Notes: generated by a model not told the origin, from the sequence alone. A stretch of DNA of 64,000 nt from Chaunax sp. Z400 (GCA_037577475.1 CM075197.1:21420150-21484149), one strand, 5' to 3'; positions 1 through 12,594 are shown, counted from the first letter of the stretch. A program made the numbers and translations.

Positions 1-1400
1 TTGCTTGTGGTTGGGGGAGTGAAATTGGGAGGTCTAGAGGAGGGAGCGTACAACACCCTCATCTGCCTCCACTTACCGGTCTGTTGTGCTTCTGGCTCCG
101 TTCAACATCTCCCACAGCCACAACCGCAACCTTTGAATGGAACGTCAGGCACAGTTCATCTCCTCAGCACTGCTTACAGGACCATGTTTAATATTTAGCT
201 GATGCTGGGATTTTATTGTTAGAGTATGTTTTTTAATCCTCTGCTCCGATGAGGAGAGGAGGAAAAGCAAAGACCAGGATTGGCAGGAGAATCAGGAGAG
301 GAAGGGTGGGTTGTTTTTAAAACATCTGCCCTGGTCCACTTGTCTCCCCAGGGCTGAAGTGATGTGGTGGGTTAAAGATGAAGACTCCTTCCTGAGGTCT
401 CTGCTCTGTGCAGTATGATTTATATGGTGGGAGCATTGGTCCCAGTATTAATCTATACAGCAAGCAAACAGCAATAACAGGAGTATGTTTTAGGTTGAAA
501 GGTTTTGCATCTGCTTCATTTGCTCTAGTTAAATCTAATCTGAAACCAGCTTGCCTTGACAGATTGCTGCCTGTATGTTTTTTTTTAGGTTTAAAAAAAA
601 TGAAATCTCATTATATCTTTGCTTTGTATCACCTCCCCTGTTCTCTATCCAGTGCGTACTCACTTATTGGGTCTAACACCTCTCCTCTGTTCCTGTTTCT
701 CAAGGATTCAGGATTCTGTTACACTGCTGCCCTCTTTCTGACAGTCACAGTGCGAGAAAGTCCTCTAAAATACTTGTTGTAACCTGTCTCGTCTTGTTCT
801 CATCTTTGCGTTCTGCAGCCCAATTTGACTCACATTAAGAAAAACAACTGTGGTCGAGGGGTGTGCGTGTGTGAAATCTGGCTGACAGTCAAGTAAAACA
901 TGTAAAGCCACAAACCAAATGTTCTGTCTGCATAGGTGGTCTGATGTGCGATGCTGTATGTTTGACGGAAGCTGACCTTAAAGCTTGTGGTCTGACTGAC
1001 GCTCATGCAGCTAGCTTACACATTAAAAACTGAGCTGAGCTTGGCCACCTTTACCACGTTTTCAGACAAATTTGCAGATCTTTTCCTGGTCTGCATTGAC
1101 CAATTTTAAGTGCATCATCTAAATCTTTTCGTATACTGTGGGAAATCTAATTCTATCAGCAGATACCACTTGTTGTTAAATGAGTTAGCCTAGCTTAGCA
1201 CTTACACTGCAAAAAAGAGTAGCTATAATACAAGAAATAAAGAGTGAATTTGAGGAGAAGTGGTTTAATAGTAGCAAAATTATCTGTCCGTGCAGCAGGA
1301 TAATTCTACTTGTCAAGAAGTCATAAAATAAGTTGATGATCTAAAAAACAACAACTAGTAAATACCCTTTAAAATAAGATTTATTAATATTATGTTTCCA
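1..1400. other. Non-coding, nothing specific
   Basis: I see no exon with family resemblance and no clear repeat. The longest open frame (408-782, plus) has no recognisable domain and reads as chance. The stretch at 240-300 is purine-rich. Confidence 0.5.
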
Positions 1401-1715
1401 GACATTCCATTTCCATATCATGTCCCAGCCACGGCTGGGACAACATGACCATGATTGTTCCATTAGCATGCTGGAGACAGTTCTGGAATGGCCAGCCATG
1501 AACCCCGACCTAAATCCCAAAGAAAACCAGTGGAGTTGTTTGAGTGCGTGAGCACAACAGCATCAACATCCTCCCCAAGCAGCTCTGAAGGAAGAATGGG
1601 CCGCCATCATACAGGATGATATCCAGGGGTTGTACCTGTCCATGAGGAGGAGTATTACTGCTGTAATCAATGCTGATGAGGGACATATCACCTTTGTGGA
1701 ATTTGTTTTTGTTGT
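1401..1715 (+). mobile_element. Tc1/mariner transposase relic (C-terminal catalytic part)
   Basis: Translating the plus strand with frame changes gives VLEWPAMNPDLNPKENQW (about 1482-1535), the DDE-domain signature normally WPxQSPDLNPIENLW. Further on is EEWAAIIQDDIQ followed by a RRSITAVINADEGH-like end (about 1588-1692), the usual C-terminus of Tc1 transposases. The two parts are in different frames with a stop between them, and neither inverted terminal repeats nor the N-terminal DNA-binding domain is evident. It is an old, inactive fragment. Confidence 0.85.
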
Positions 1716-4700
1716 CTCTTTGTCAACGATCAACCTAAGATAATCCTTAAAACTTAATAAGGAACAAAATACAGGTTGTTGATTTCATTTGACATAAACT
1801 ACCAAATGTGCAGATAACCACAGTGGTCTGTTAAAAGCGTGAAGTTTGTACATTACTGCATGGCCAGTGCATTTACAAACTGATGATGTCATACTTTTTC
1901 AGCTTTTGTCAAGCATTTGCAACCCATCTCTGAAAAATCAAACTCCATTGTTGCGTCGTTAGCTTCCCTGATCTTTAAGAAGTGTTGTTTGTGATGGTTT
2001 GACAGCCACTACACCGACTGACTGACGATGTATGTTTTTTATGAACAGAATCGAGTGAAAGCCCGAGGAAAATCCAGTCCTCAGAAGGGAAAATGGCAAC
2101 CATATTCAATTCATTCCATTATCTTATCATTTCCAGATGTAGTCCATATAATTCAAGACCTCCCCCTCGTCCTGTCTAATGTCTTACGTTTGCTCTGTAT
2201 TTTGGCCCTGAAGAAGTTGTAAATACATACACTGTTGTGCAATTCACTGTTACTGTGTCTGGGCGCGAAAGTGAGAAATGAACACAGTAGTAGTGACAGG
2301 AGCTGATGCATGATTATCCTTCCCTGCAATATGGTGCCTTACATCAGTTTGTTGGGCTTTAATTGTAACCTAATTGCACAACTAATTTTCAGCGATCCAT
2401 CACTCCATCAGTCCTTCTAATTTCCAGTTGCAGCACCTTTTTTCCCCCACTGCCACTTGCACAGCTGTCAGTGTGCAGTGTTATTAGATGAAGCCTACAC
2501 AACATTGTTTTCATCGAGAATGGCAGCAGTATAGAACTGTCAGACCCACAAAAGACTAAACAACTCCCTGAATGCCTGGAATGTTGCTATTTTCCCCAGA
2601 CTGAGTGGCGTGGTTGAAAGGTCTCACCACAAGAAATCTGCTGTTAGCAGTGTGGCGAGCGAGAGGAGAGGAACAACCTCCACAACCTGCCCATCATCCT
2701 GAACTGATCACAGGAATAAAGGGCTGCAGAGCTAGAATTAAAAGCGCTTTGTTTTCATGTATATTTTAGACAAAAAGCAGAACTGAAGGCCAGAACCCAG
2801 TCTTTTTCAAATAAAAATGCGAAGTAAGAATATAGTATTTTTCCATTTCAGCACACTTTTTTTTTTTTTTTGAAAAGCACCAGTTCCAAAAGCTCTCCCC
2901 CCCCGAAACTTGTCGTGTTTGGTTAACTTGATGCTACAGTACAACAAAGACATTTGGAATTAATTATATCAAACAGCCTTTCAACAACAGACCACATAGC
3001 TCATTTTTCAACATATTCCCCCATTTTCATAAGTACGATCAGACTTTATTGATTGCTAGACTGGCAAGATCCAAGTAACTTTATTGTTTGAATAAGTCTT
3101 TGACTCAGATGACAATAGAGTAGATTACTTACAGAACCTAAATATATCTCTCAGAAAATAATACTGTATTTTTGAAAGGTATTTTTCTGTAAATCTCTCA
3201 AATACAATATATACACATTATTTTGTACTATACATATACACTTGCATACACAGTCACAAAAGCATCACATATGAAAAGTGGATTCATCTGGACTTCTGAG
3301 GTTTTGCTGTTCAATTAGCTAAAATGCATCTGCATACATTCAACACAATTTCAGGGATGTTTTCACATCTGTTTCAGCAACTGAACTCTGTAATTATTGC
3401 TTTGCATTGGTGTGAGATTACGGCCCCTCTGAAATAATAAACTCAACTCAGACCTGAGCAGTAATCTGAGTTGGGTGTGATTTTGAGCCCAGTTTGATCA
3501 AGTGTCTTCTGCTTGTTGTGTGCATCATACAGTCAGTCCATTTGTGGTGATTGTTAATCATTACCTCAACTACAGTTAGTTTAGTTTCTTACTGAGGAAG
3601 ATATTCCAAAGATTACATAATGTATTTCAATGAAATTGGGTGAAGAGTCATGGCAACAGCTGTGGAACAATAATTAGATTTGAGTAATAAAAGTGAGGCC
3701 TTTGTGTGATTGCAACCAAATTTAGATTGCACATGCATGGTGGACCTCTGCACAAAGCACCTCCACTATTGAAATGAGTACATTTGAATATCAAAGTGAA
3801 ACTTGCTCTACTTTATGTAGCTTATAACGTAATTCTCTTATTTGCTTAATAAACTGGATCATATTTTATGGATAAATATTTTATGGCTTTCTCTCTAAAG
3901 TCATCCGGCTGCTCTGTCTCAGCGCTTAATGATTTATGGAGTTTCCTGATGGACAGACAGCTTTAATTATTGCTAAAGTAACCATAAACGGCTGCTTACT
4001 GTAGCTGCTATTAGCCAGAACCTCCATTAGCTGTGCAGTTAGCCGAGTCCTCTTACTGGAGTTGACTCAGCTCAAACTGGGAGCTCAGAGCACTGGGGAA
4101 GTGTTGGTGTTTCAACCACTACAACATGAACGTCAGACCACCGGGAGGAGGAGGTTTTTCAGGCCCAGATTGAGGGAACCCAGTGGGGAATGCTGGCGAG
4201 GAAAAGTGCTGGAACGGGTTCCAGAACTGGAGCCAGATGAGCAGGAAAAGAAACCAGGCTCAGCAGTTACCATGGCTGGACCGGGATCGATCATAGCCTC
4301 CCAGACCAAAGTAGGCCAGTTTGATGACAGGTAATACAGTACGGATGTGGTTCTCTTGCAGGCTTGGCTTCTGGTACACCAAAGCCTGACCCTGCCATAA
4401 CCCCCACTCAGGGCTCAAGAGGTGAGTGCTGACTGATGCCTGCACTCCCTCTTACGCCTCTCTGGCTTCCTGGTCGGAGACACTTTAAATCACCTCAGTG
4501 CTGTATTCCCTGTCAGGCGTGAAATCCTCCTCCAAAAACAAAACAAGCTATTATTTCAAAACTGGCACTTTTGTGATGCACTTTGTGTAGTTTGATCCAG
4601 ACTGAACTTCAAATCTTCTAAAGATCAAAAATAACAAAAACTGATGGTTTGTTCAAAACAAATTATAATTAATTGACAAAAATTGACATAAAATTCCAAT

Positions 4701-6673
4701 GGGAACATATTCACCTGTCACATAATCAGAACACTGGCATTATATTATTATAATCTACTGTGTTATTGATTAAAAAATGGTTGGAGTTTTGGTAAAATTG
4801 AATGTGGATGCAACTGCAATCTCTGAAGGTACATAGTTGCATCAACTCATTACTGAAAATGAACACCAGCTTAAGAGATGTAGCTTAAATGTCCACCATC
4901 AGAACACCTCCATCAGGCTGTTACAAGCTTTTATCATTTAACCAAGTACTACTGTTTGCCTTCCAATCTTAAATGAACAGTAAGCATTGGGACTTTGAAC
5001 TGAGTTCAAATAATGACTAACTGTGCCATGATATGTCCCCGTTTTATGGGGCAGCACATACTGTGGGACATTATGTAAACATACAGCTGATACACATAAA
5101 GCCGATGGGGCAACGCAGTGAAAGTTAAAAAAATGTGAACACTGTTTCATACCTCTATTGAAGACAAACAATAGCCCTAGTCACACAAAAAAAGATGTGC
5201 TATAATCTTAATTATAACAACATGTATGTAAGAAAAGCATCAAAGCTGTGCACATTTCTATCATTTAAATTTTTGCAGTGAAAGCCAAAAAAACTTGTCG
5301 GAACAGTCTAAAGACTTAAGCAGGTCAGTACTAACATGAAATTGTTTTGTTTGAAGGTGTAAATTAATAGGTGACTATCATTTATTGTTGTCTGAGAGTG
5401 GAATATAACAGTGTGCTCACCTTCTATTTTTCCTTAAAGTGAATGCCCCACCCTGCTGGTGTATCTGTTCACAGGAACATTTATATACTGACCCTCTCAT
5501 TGAAAATACAAAAATATTATAGTAGACTATTGCATTGATGTAACAGACCTAATGCTAAAAAAAAACAAAGTGAGTTTTTAATTTTTAAGTATGTAATCAT
5601 GGTGCATCACTATTAGTCTGCACTCGTTTCACTAAGTGGCAGCCCAAGAGCAAAGCATCTTTGCCAGTAATGTGCAGCTTATCCTAATGCATTTGAGCAG
5701 CATGACAGTTCCAACTCTTTGACAAACACATTGTTTGCAGGTGCTTGGTGTGTCTATTATACTTTGTGAATGTTTTTCATAATGCCTCTAGAGTAACAAA
5801 GTCAAGCTTTTTATTTCCACTGTATGGAACCTCTCAACCACTTTCGTATGTGGGCTCATACAGTTGAGGGAATGTACATGCCACCTCCTCAGGGCCCTCT
5901 TTGTGACCCTGTAGGGCCTTCACTGACTCTATGTGAGGCTCTGCATGCATGTTCCCCACAGAGACAACACACAGCTTAACCAATCACACGCTTGGCTGAG
6001 ACTCTCTGCTCAAATGAATGAGCATATTTTGAATGAGTTGATTTGAACTGCTTATGGTTAACACATGATGTGATTTTTAGGGGAAATCACGAGAGGTATA
6101 CTGGTTTGAACCCTGAATACAAGTTTTATATAACCATTTCACGTCCGTTGTAGCTGTGTGGAAAGGACTGTGGATGTTCGTTTTATATAATGTATTCTAT
6201 TATATTTGTTGCGGAGCTTATTACATATGCAAGAAGAATAAATTCATGCCTGTGGGTGGATCAAAATCATAGAACTGCATCTGTAAAAGTGAAATGAGCA
6301 CATATCTTCATACCAGTACCTACTAGCTACATGGCAGTACTGGTATCAAGAAAGTAAATAGCTTTTGAAGTTAAATGAATCTACAAGTTCTGGAAGAGAA
6401 CATTAATATTGTAGTTTACTCTCAAAATGAGAACTAACTCAACACACTGAAGTAAAAAAGAGAATTCAGGTAGGACCATCTCCTTCTAGTGATCAGTCCT
6501 TTAGATTGAGGGCAGTAAACACTGATGCTCACTGGCAATGCAAGATGTTGGTTTGCGATGTTGACGCACAATGCAAGTTCATTAGCTGTGGTGGGTGGCT
6601 GATATACCAGCAACCGATCATTCCTTGATAGCTTACAGGTGCTGCTCATGTGTTATGACTCAATTCATATTAC
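1716..6673. other. Non-coding, nothing specific
   Basis: AT-rich intergenic DNA. A moderately GC-rich patch at 4060-4450 contains short open frames on both strands without recognisable content or good splice sites. A C/T-run tract is at 2860-2900. No gene is assigned. Confidence 0.5.
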
Positions 6674-6679
6674 TTTATT
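6674..6679 (-). terminator. gpr146: Candidate poly(A) signal for gpr146
   Basis: An AATAAA hexamer on the minus strand (TTTATT on the plus strand) lies about 600 bases downstream of the gpr146 stop codon. It is the first canonical signal I noticed past the stop, and it would give a 3' UTR of about 0.6 kb. Hexamers are common by chance in AT-rich DNA, so this is only a candidate. Confidence 0.35.
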
Positions 6680-7279
6680 TGTTATTTGTATTGATATTCA
6701 TTTTCTTCTTCTTGGGACTTAAATTGTATCTAGTAGCATATTGTGACTCCACAGTGAAATTTAGGCGGTCATGCATTGGTCAGCCTTGCGCACACGTCAT
6801 CAGAAGATTCATAACACCCCTGTATCAAACAAGCTACAACCACTGCAATGGTGTAGTGATTAGACGTGTCTTGTGTTAGCAGGATACTGTAGCTTGTTGT
6901 GTTTGCGTTTTTGTGTGACGCACAGAGAGAACAATGGCAAAGCGCTTGGTAGTTATCAGCTTGTTGTGCCAATTGACTGACCTCAAAATAGAAGCCCATG
7001 TATCTTAGAGGAGAACTCGATTCGGGTGACCAAGAATAACAGCACTTAGTGGTTTTTGCTTGGTTTGTCCTCTCACTACAGAGCTGGATAGATCAGATCA
7101 AGTTCTGGAAGGTGACAGGAAATTCCGCAGTTAGCTATGTCGCTCTTAATACAGTCCAGAGCAATGAGGGAGCCCAGTTAGATATGGCTCTGTAAGGGGA
7201 GGGGGGGATTAAGTGTCAGATAGGCAAGAAGTGGAAAGTGGGTGTGGGAGGGGCATCTGTAATCTCTCTGGGGAAGATC
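6680..7279 (-). other. gpr146: Probable gpr146 3' UTR
   Basis: The sequence lies between the gpr146 stop codon and the candidate poly(A) signal at 6674-6679. It has no repeat that I recognise. A C-rich tract on the minus strand (7197-7210) lies close to the stop. Confidence 0.35.
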
Positions 7280-8281
7280 TCACGTCACCACTTGCTGCAC
7301 TGTTGAGTGTTCATGAGGGCAGGACTGGTCTCTGCAGTGCAGCCTCCTGAGCAGCCGCTGAAGCTTGTTGGAGAAGTTTTTGTTCATTTGCCTGTACATA
7401 AGAGGCATCGCAAAGCTACTGGAGAAAGCCAACAGTTTAGACACACATCTTAGGAAGTAATAGGTGGGTAAGTAATGTATATTGCTAATGTACCCTGGTG
7501 CACCAGCTACAGTGTGCACCAGCAAGGTCATATAGTATGGGGTCCACAGTACAAACTGCACGCAGACTGAGGCTAGCAGCAGTCTGTGAATAGAAGGGTC
7601 CAAGCGTGCAGAGTCCTGATCCAGAGGTGTAGACTCCTTCCTAATGCGCAAAATGAGCACGAAGGCATAAAGAACAGCCACAGCTGGAACCACGTAGCCG
7701 ATGAACATCATGATGGCATCTGCTGCCTCCTTATTCTGCATTTTGGAGCACTCGACCATCTTAGTGGAGATGTGGTTGCACACATAGAAGAGCAGCGAAG
7801 AGAAGCTAGTGAGAACCGCCCCACCCCAGATGAACCCACACACATGTTTGGTGTTATACACGCTGGACATGTATGTGCGAGGCAGGGCCCTCTCTATATA
7901 GTAGTCCAGACTGAGCAGCGTGGTGGAATACATGATGACCAGGGAGGAGATGTTAAAGAGGATGAGAAGGGTGATATAGACCTCATTGTTGTACTCCCAA
8001 GCATGCCAGCGAGTGAAGGTGGAGCTCAGTAGCTCCACGGGTGCCACCAGGTTGAGCACGAGGCCCGCAATGGCCATGTTGACAAAATAAACATCCGGCA
8101 TGGTCATGGACACCTTGTTGGAGAGGTTGACCACGACCAGCAGCACATTGTAGCACAGCCCCAATGGGAAGCACACCAGGAGGTAGATGAGGGACAAAAC
8201 TGACAGGATGAGGCCATATTCCTGGCAGAGCCGGAAGTCCACGCTGGTGTCCGTCTCATTGTAAACAATGCAGATCCACAT
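7280..8281 (-). CDS. gpr146: G protein-coupled receptor 146 (class A orphan GPCR), intronless coding region
   Basis: The 333-residue product is a seven-pass plasma-membrane receptor that I recognise as GPR146. Close matches to the family run through MTMPDVYFVNMA (59-70), the end of TM3 with DYYIERALPRTYM (126-138), VYNTKHVCGF (141-150) and AFSSSFAMPLMYRQMN (285-300). Approximate TMs are 23-50, 62-85, 100-125, 146-168, 188-213, 232-258 and 268-296. One N-glycosylation sequon (NET, 8-10) lies in the short extracellular N-terminus. DYY replaces DRY, TM7 has MPLMY instead of NPxxY, and I see no Cys at the usual start of TM3; the mammalian protein shares these departures. The basic C-tail ends QQVVT. 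The start is chosen because it begins the conserved N-terminus (MW.C) and lies 40 bases after a strong acceptor. In mammals GPR146 is implicated in hepatic ERK/SREBP2 control of plasma cholesterol; the ligand is disputed. Length and exon structure match the family. Confidence 0.97.
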   Translation of the reverse strand: MWICIVYNETDTSVDFRLCQEYGLILSVLSLIYLLVCFPLGLCYNVLLVVVNLSNKVSMTMPDVYFVNMAIAGLVLNLVAPVELLSSTFTRWHAWEYNNEVYITLLILFNISSLVIMYSTTLLSLDYYIERALPRTYMSSVYNTKHVCGFIWGGAVLTSFSSLLFYVCNHISTKMVECSKMQNKEAADAIMMFIGYVVPAVAVLYAFVLILRIRKESTPLDQDSARLDPSIHRLLLASVCVQFVLWTPYYMTLLVHTVAGAPGYISNIHYLPTYYFLRCVSKLLAFSSSFAMPLMYRQMNKNFSNKLQRLLRRLHCRDQSCPHEHSTVQQVVT

Positions 8282-8340
8282 TGCTGGGCTCTGACACAGG
8301 TCAAGTCTCTCAACGAGTCGCCTGCAGGCGGAGAGTTGGG
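8282..8340 (-). other. gpr146: 5' UTR piece and splice acceptor of the gpr146 coding exon
   Basis: Read on the minus strand, a polypyrimidine run (about 8345 to 8326) ends in CCTGCAG, with the AG at 8323-8322. The exon would therefore begin at 8321, with 40 bases of 5' UTR before the ATG at 8281. Known mammalian GPR146 genes have a non-coding first exon and a single coding exon, so an acceptor here is expected. The matching donor was not identified with certainty. Confidence 0.7.
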
Positions 8341-9570
8341 GAGAAAGAAGTTAGTTAGCACACTGATAATGTTTTGTGTGAGCTTATGCAGGCATATTTG
8401 TTATGCATTACATATGTATTTTACATGAAAGTGCCTGTTCTTGTCTGGCTGTGATACTGACAATAGATTCTACAACTGAAAATTGAAAATCCCAGACCAT
8501 ATTAGTCCCTTATTACCATGTTGCTGTATTTCATTGAAGTAGTGATCAAACATCACACTGGAGCTGACAGATTCTGTAAGCTAATGGCAGTAAGTCTGAG
8601 TGTTAAGTTTCAACTCACAAAATACTGAAAAAAAAGAAAGAAAGAAAAAGCAGAATTCATTCCTCTCTGTTTTTGCTTTTCGTGCTAGCTGGAGGAGCAA
8701 GCAAAGCCTTAACATAAAAACATGTAAGCCACAGTACAGCTATTACATACTGGAGAACACTGTTAATTTCACTTCACTGCACGTCACTGGCTGAATACCA
8801 ACAGCTCACAATATATTACATTTGCTAGATTAGCCTCAAAACCTGCTATTTCTCCTGGCCGGGGTAAATGTTTGACGCCTCAACGAGCTTTGCCCGTCTT
8901 GATTTTTACGGGTTTCTCTCAATGTCAAGTCAGATAAAGAAAAACACTTTTCAATCCCTACTTTTTACGTTTCGTTGCTACCGCTACGAGTGACGCACCT
9001 GCCCCTTCTATTCAGGTTACTGCCAAGTTGACTGGGGGTTGGGGACGTGGTGATGGGTAGATTTATAAAGAGAGAAATGTGAGTCAGGCTCCTGCAAAGG
9101 GTCAGTGAGGATGGAGTCAAGGGGTTGGAGTTCAGGGCAGGGTCAAAGCAAATGACCACTCACATTTCAGGGGCGTTTGTTATGTAGCCTGATGGGGCTG
9201 CAGGTTTTCAAAAGGTTGATGTAATGCTTCCTTGAATAATTCATTCGGGTGATTTTAAATAAATTATTAACTTTGCTTTGGTCGAGGAAAAAAAAAATTA
9301 TCTTAAGGCTATCATAGGACTGCAGTGATAAGTTCACTGTGTTGTATTTCCTCTGCGATAATTTGGCTGCCATGTTTCCACATGTTTGGCTTCACTCCTG
9401 AAGCAGAATAATCTGGAAGCCTCCCACTTGAAAATATTGTGGAACAAAACGCAGCAAGGCAGTTTTGTTTTCAAGGGGATGACTAATGATGCCAGTAAAG
9501 GGGAAACATTCTTCCTTTCACTTACGTAACACCACTACAGAGGGGCTGCTTTGGCCTTAAGCCTCAGACA

Positions 9571-9583
9571 CAGACACAGACAG

Positions 9584-9612
<29 letters not shown>
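9571..9612. repeat. (CA)n microsatellite
   Basis: An imperfect CAGACA start leads into a pure CA run of about 28 bases, in the putative gpr146 intron. Confidence 0.95.
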
Positions 9613-9614
<2 letters not shown>

Positions 9615-10281
9615 GGTTGAGTCCCTCCTCTGTAATAATCCAATTGGCTGTAATGAGACTATAGTGGAGGCTGGGGCTCAGAGTTGGACTGGAACAGGAT
9701 CAGGAGGAAGAAAGTGTAGAGTTACAACAACAACAAAAAAACCTGTCTTTACACAGACAGGAGCAGTGGTCAGATCTCTTGTAAACATGGCTCACTAACA
9801 AAAGAAGCTATAGGTGACTCATTTACTAAAACAGGCCTTGACAAAAGCACATCATTATCCATCTCCTATAGATTGTATTCACTTTGCTGAATGAAAGAAC
9901 CTCTGATCACTTAAGGAGAGAATCGCTTTAATAGAAGTTGGTGATAATTAAAGAGAACACTGTCTGGCTGTCCCCATTCATTGGCACCTGCTGCACACTG
10001 ACATTTAGCCACCCTTTCATTACCACGTTGGCTCGCTCTGAAGCTTATGATAGCTGCAGGGTACCAAAATTTCATGGGTCACGGGTTTGGGTTGCACTGC
10101 TGTTTAATTAACTATTGACTTTGCAAAGACTTTTCTCTCCCGTCTCCCACAACTCTGTAGACAGTATTAGCTCTGAGAAATACTTCAAAATTGTTCATTC
10201 AAGTAACCGCCAGGGCATAAAACTTTGGTTTTAAAACTTCACCTTTTCTAACATTTTTCTAATTAGTTAATTTATTTGAAT

Positions 10282-10583
10282 TATTCATTCATTCATTTTC
10301 TGTTACTGCTAATCCTGTGTAGGGTAGCGGATGGGAGCTGGATCCTATCCCAGCTGACTCTGGGCAGGAGGCGGTATTTAATTTAGAGATACCAGTTCAC
10401 ATATATTACATGTTTTTGGTGGTGGGAAGAAGCCAGAGTACCCGGAGGGAACCCACACAGACATTGGGGGGGGGGACCCGCAAACTCCAGACAGAAAAGT
10501 CCCAGGTCCTCAGGTGGATTTCAACCCAGGAACTTCTTTCTTGCTGTGAGGCAACAGCTCTACCCACTACGCCACCATACAAA
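10282..10583 (-). mobile_element. tRNA-derived SINE, copy 1, with 10-bp target-site duplication
   Basis: On the minus strand the element begins with a tRNA-like head (TGGCGTAGTGGGTAGAG matches an A box; GGTTGAAATCC is a decayed B box). It continues through a conserved body and ends in an AATG-type tail near 10290. It is flanked by TTATTTGAAT at 10272-10281 and again at 10584-10593, a perfect direct repeat typical of retrotransposition. The copy lacks part of the body present in the copy at 38475-38802. It lies in the putative gpr146 intron. Confidence 0.85.
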
Positions 10584-10609
10584 TTATTTGAATCTTAGTT
10601 ATTATTATT

Positions 10610-10776
10610 ATTACTATACTGTACCTCCCCATGGAGGAAATTCTTTGTCTGCATTTGACCCATCCCTTAGAGCACCCAGGGAGCAAATTGGAGTTCAGTG
10701 TCTTGCTGCAGGGGACGGGAATCGATGCGGCAACCTTCCGATAAGTGGAAGACCTCCCCGAGCTACAGCCACCCCA
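10610..10776 (-). mobile_element. Second tRNA-derived SINE family, copy 1 (near full length)
   Basis: The minus strand reads GTGGCTGTAGCTCGG (A-box-like), a decayed B box (ATCGATTCCCG), then a GCAAGACACTGAACTCCAA segment and a GGGTCAAATGCAGACAAAGA segment well known from fish SINEs. It ends in a degenerate tail next to a TTA-rich run at about 10600-10615. It lies within 30 bases of the SINE at 10282-10583, so this is a small insertion cluster. Confidence 0.75.
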
Positions 10777-12125
10777 TTTTGTGAGCCAATATGTCTGCTC
10801 AGTACCATAATATGATTGCAAACATCTAACACTGAGGGAATGATCAGTCAGGAGGTGGCGGAGGAGGTAATTTGTTGAATTTGGATGTATTTACAGGAAC
10901 TACAAATAAAAATGGATCCACCAACCTGGAAAGACAGCCACAGCAGCAGGTTCATTCAGGCAATTTGCCGTTATCGAAGCTTTTAGATGAGGGTGTAAAC
11001 GTAAACGTGACAGTGCCTATAAGGAATAGCCTACACTGCAATCCTAAGAGGATAAAACGAGGAAAAATATTTATTTAGTTCTTCTTGCATGACTTTAACT
11101 GCAGTCTGAGACTTGGTTAAACCTCGGCTGAACTTTTTGCTTTACTTCATGTCATAAGTGGTTACGTTTAATATTCCCAGAAGGGGAGGCCGTGCTTCAG
11201 TCCCACCAAACATGATCCTGTAAGAGTGACGCCCACGTGCTTGACGTCTGAGTGTTTTGAAGCTAATCTCACGGGCTGATGGGAGCAGTGTGACATACTG
11301 GGCCCACACCCCTCATATATTCTTACTGGAATTTACAAGCTCTTTCTCAGAAAGTAGAAAGAGTGATGTCACATGACTCGCATAAGATTGTATGACACAT
11401 ATTGACATGACACTGTTGTTGTGACTGTCCAGTAATGTCAGAGGTGAGGTATAACGCAATATTTAATGCATAAACTTTTCTAATACTTAATGCTGAGTCA
11501 TTTAAAGTGAGTGCCCATAGAACTACCATAACATTTACAGAATGAGAGGTAAATATGTAATGGTTCATCTAAGAAAGCCACAATATCTTTTCTGGTTCCT
11601 TTATAGTGTGTTTCTCAGTTGCCTATTATCCTTGGAAAGCAGCCCATTAACACATGAGTAATAATGGGGGATCTGACTTCAGGTGCATGCTAATACTGCT
11701 TACCATTTTGCAGATTAAAATTTACTAAGCTCTTTACTAAAATAGTTGGCATCAACTCCATTTTAGTGGAGGGGATTTATATATTCATAACGTTTTGCCC
11801 AAATCATTGTACTGTAAGTCCCCACAGAATTGAGTCAGAGAGCTGGAATTTTTTTATGGGCAAGATAACTTGTTTTTGAGTGGACTTCTTGTAAACTGCA
11901 CACAAAGATCGATCAAATACTTGCCAAATGTCCTTCTCAATTCTGCAAATACTGACTGGTCAACCTCATAAAAAACTACAAGGTCCAAAACATTGACTCA
12001 CTGCTGCAGAGAGATATGTCAGATTAAATTTAGAGGACACAGTATTTCTTCTGAACAACTTCTTGTGTAAGGTAGTCTGGTCAAGCACAGGTCATGGACA
12101 GTCTCGACAACGTTCTTAGCGCCTG

Positions 12126-12174
12126 TAGGTCACATGTTAAACTGTTACCAGGTCACATGTTAAAACTGTCACCG
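12126..12174. repeat. Short tandem duplication
   Basis: Two copies of a 22-24-base unit, each starting GGTCACATGTTAAA and ending in ACC, stand next to each other with one-base differences. Each contains the CACATG half of an E-box-like site. Confidence 0.8.
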
Positions 12175-12594
12175 GAATCAACAAAATCAGAGCTCAATGG
12201 TCAGCACAAAGCAGGCTTACTGCCATTAAGCCATTGCACACATGCCCACGTTCTCTTTTGGTCACATGGATGAAGTTGAGGGCAACAAGTATAAAGCCTA
12301 AATCTAAAAACTCTTTCATGAACAATACGACTTATGTGAGCTGAACTACTTTGCCAGAAAACAGCCTTCACTCAGCCTCTTAGTTGATGTGAAATAAGGT
12401 CAGGTGAGTTAGCCATAATTACTGGTACACCATTAGTAACAATTGGAAATATCTGTTATTAATTAGTGAATATAAAGTTTGATCAAAACAAAGGTGTTAT
12501 GCTTTTTTTTTTTAAACCACTGGATTAAAAACAAAACTACAAACTGGAAGAATATATTCATGTCATGTGTCTGTGAGTAAGGTGGTTTATGATC

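Noticed and set aside
408..782. 124-codon open frame on the plus strand near the window start
   Set aside because: No domain, no upstream promoter features, no splice context; AT-rich chance frame.
4062..4445. Open frames on both strands in a GC-richer patch
   Set aside because: No recognisable protein content and no matching splice sites; probably chance.
7586..8032. 148-codon open frame on the plus strand
   Set aside because: Antisense shadow of the gpr146 coding region; translation has no domain.
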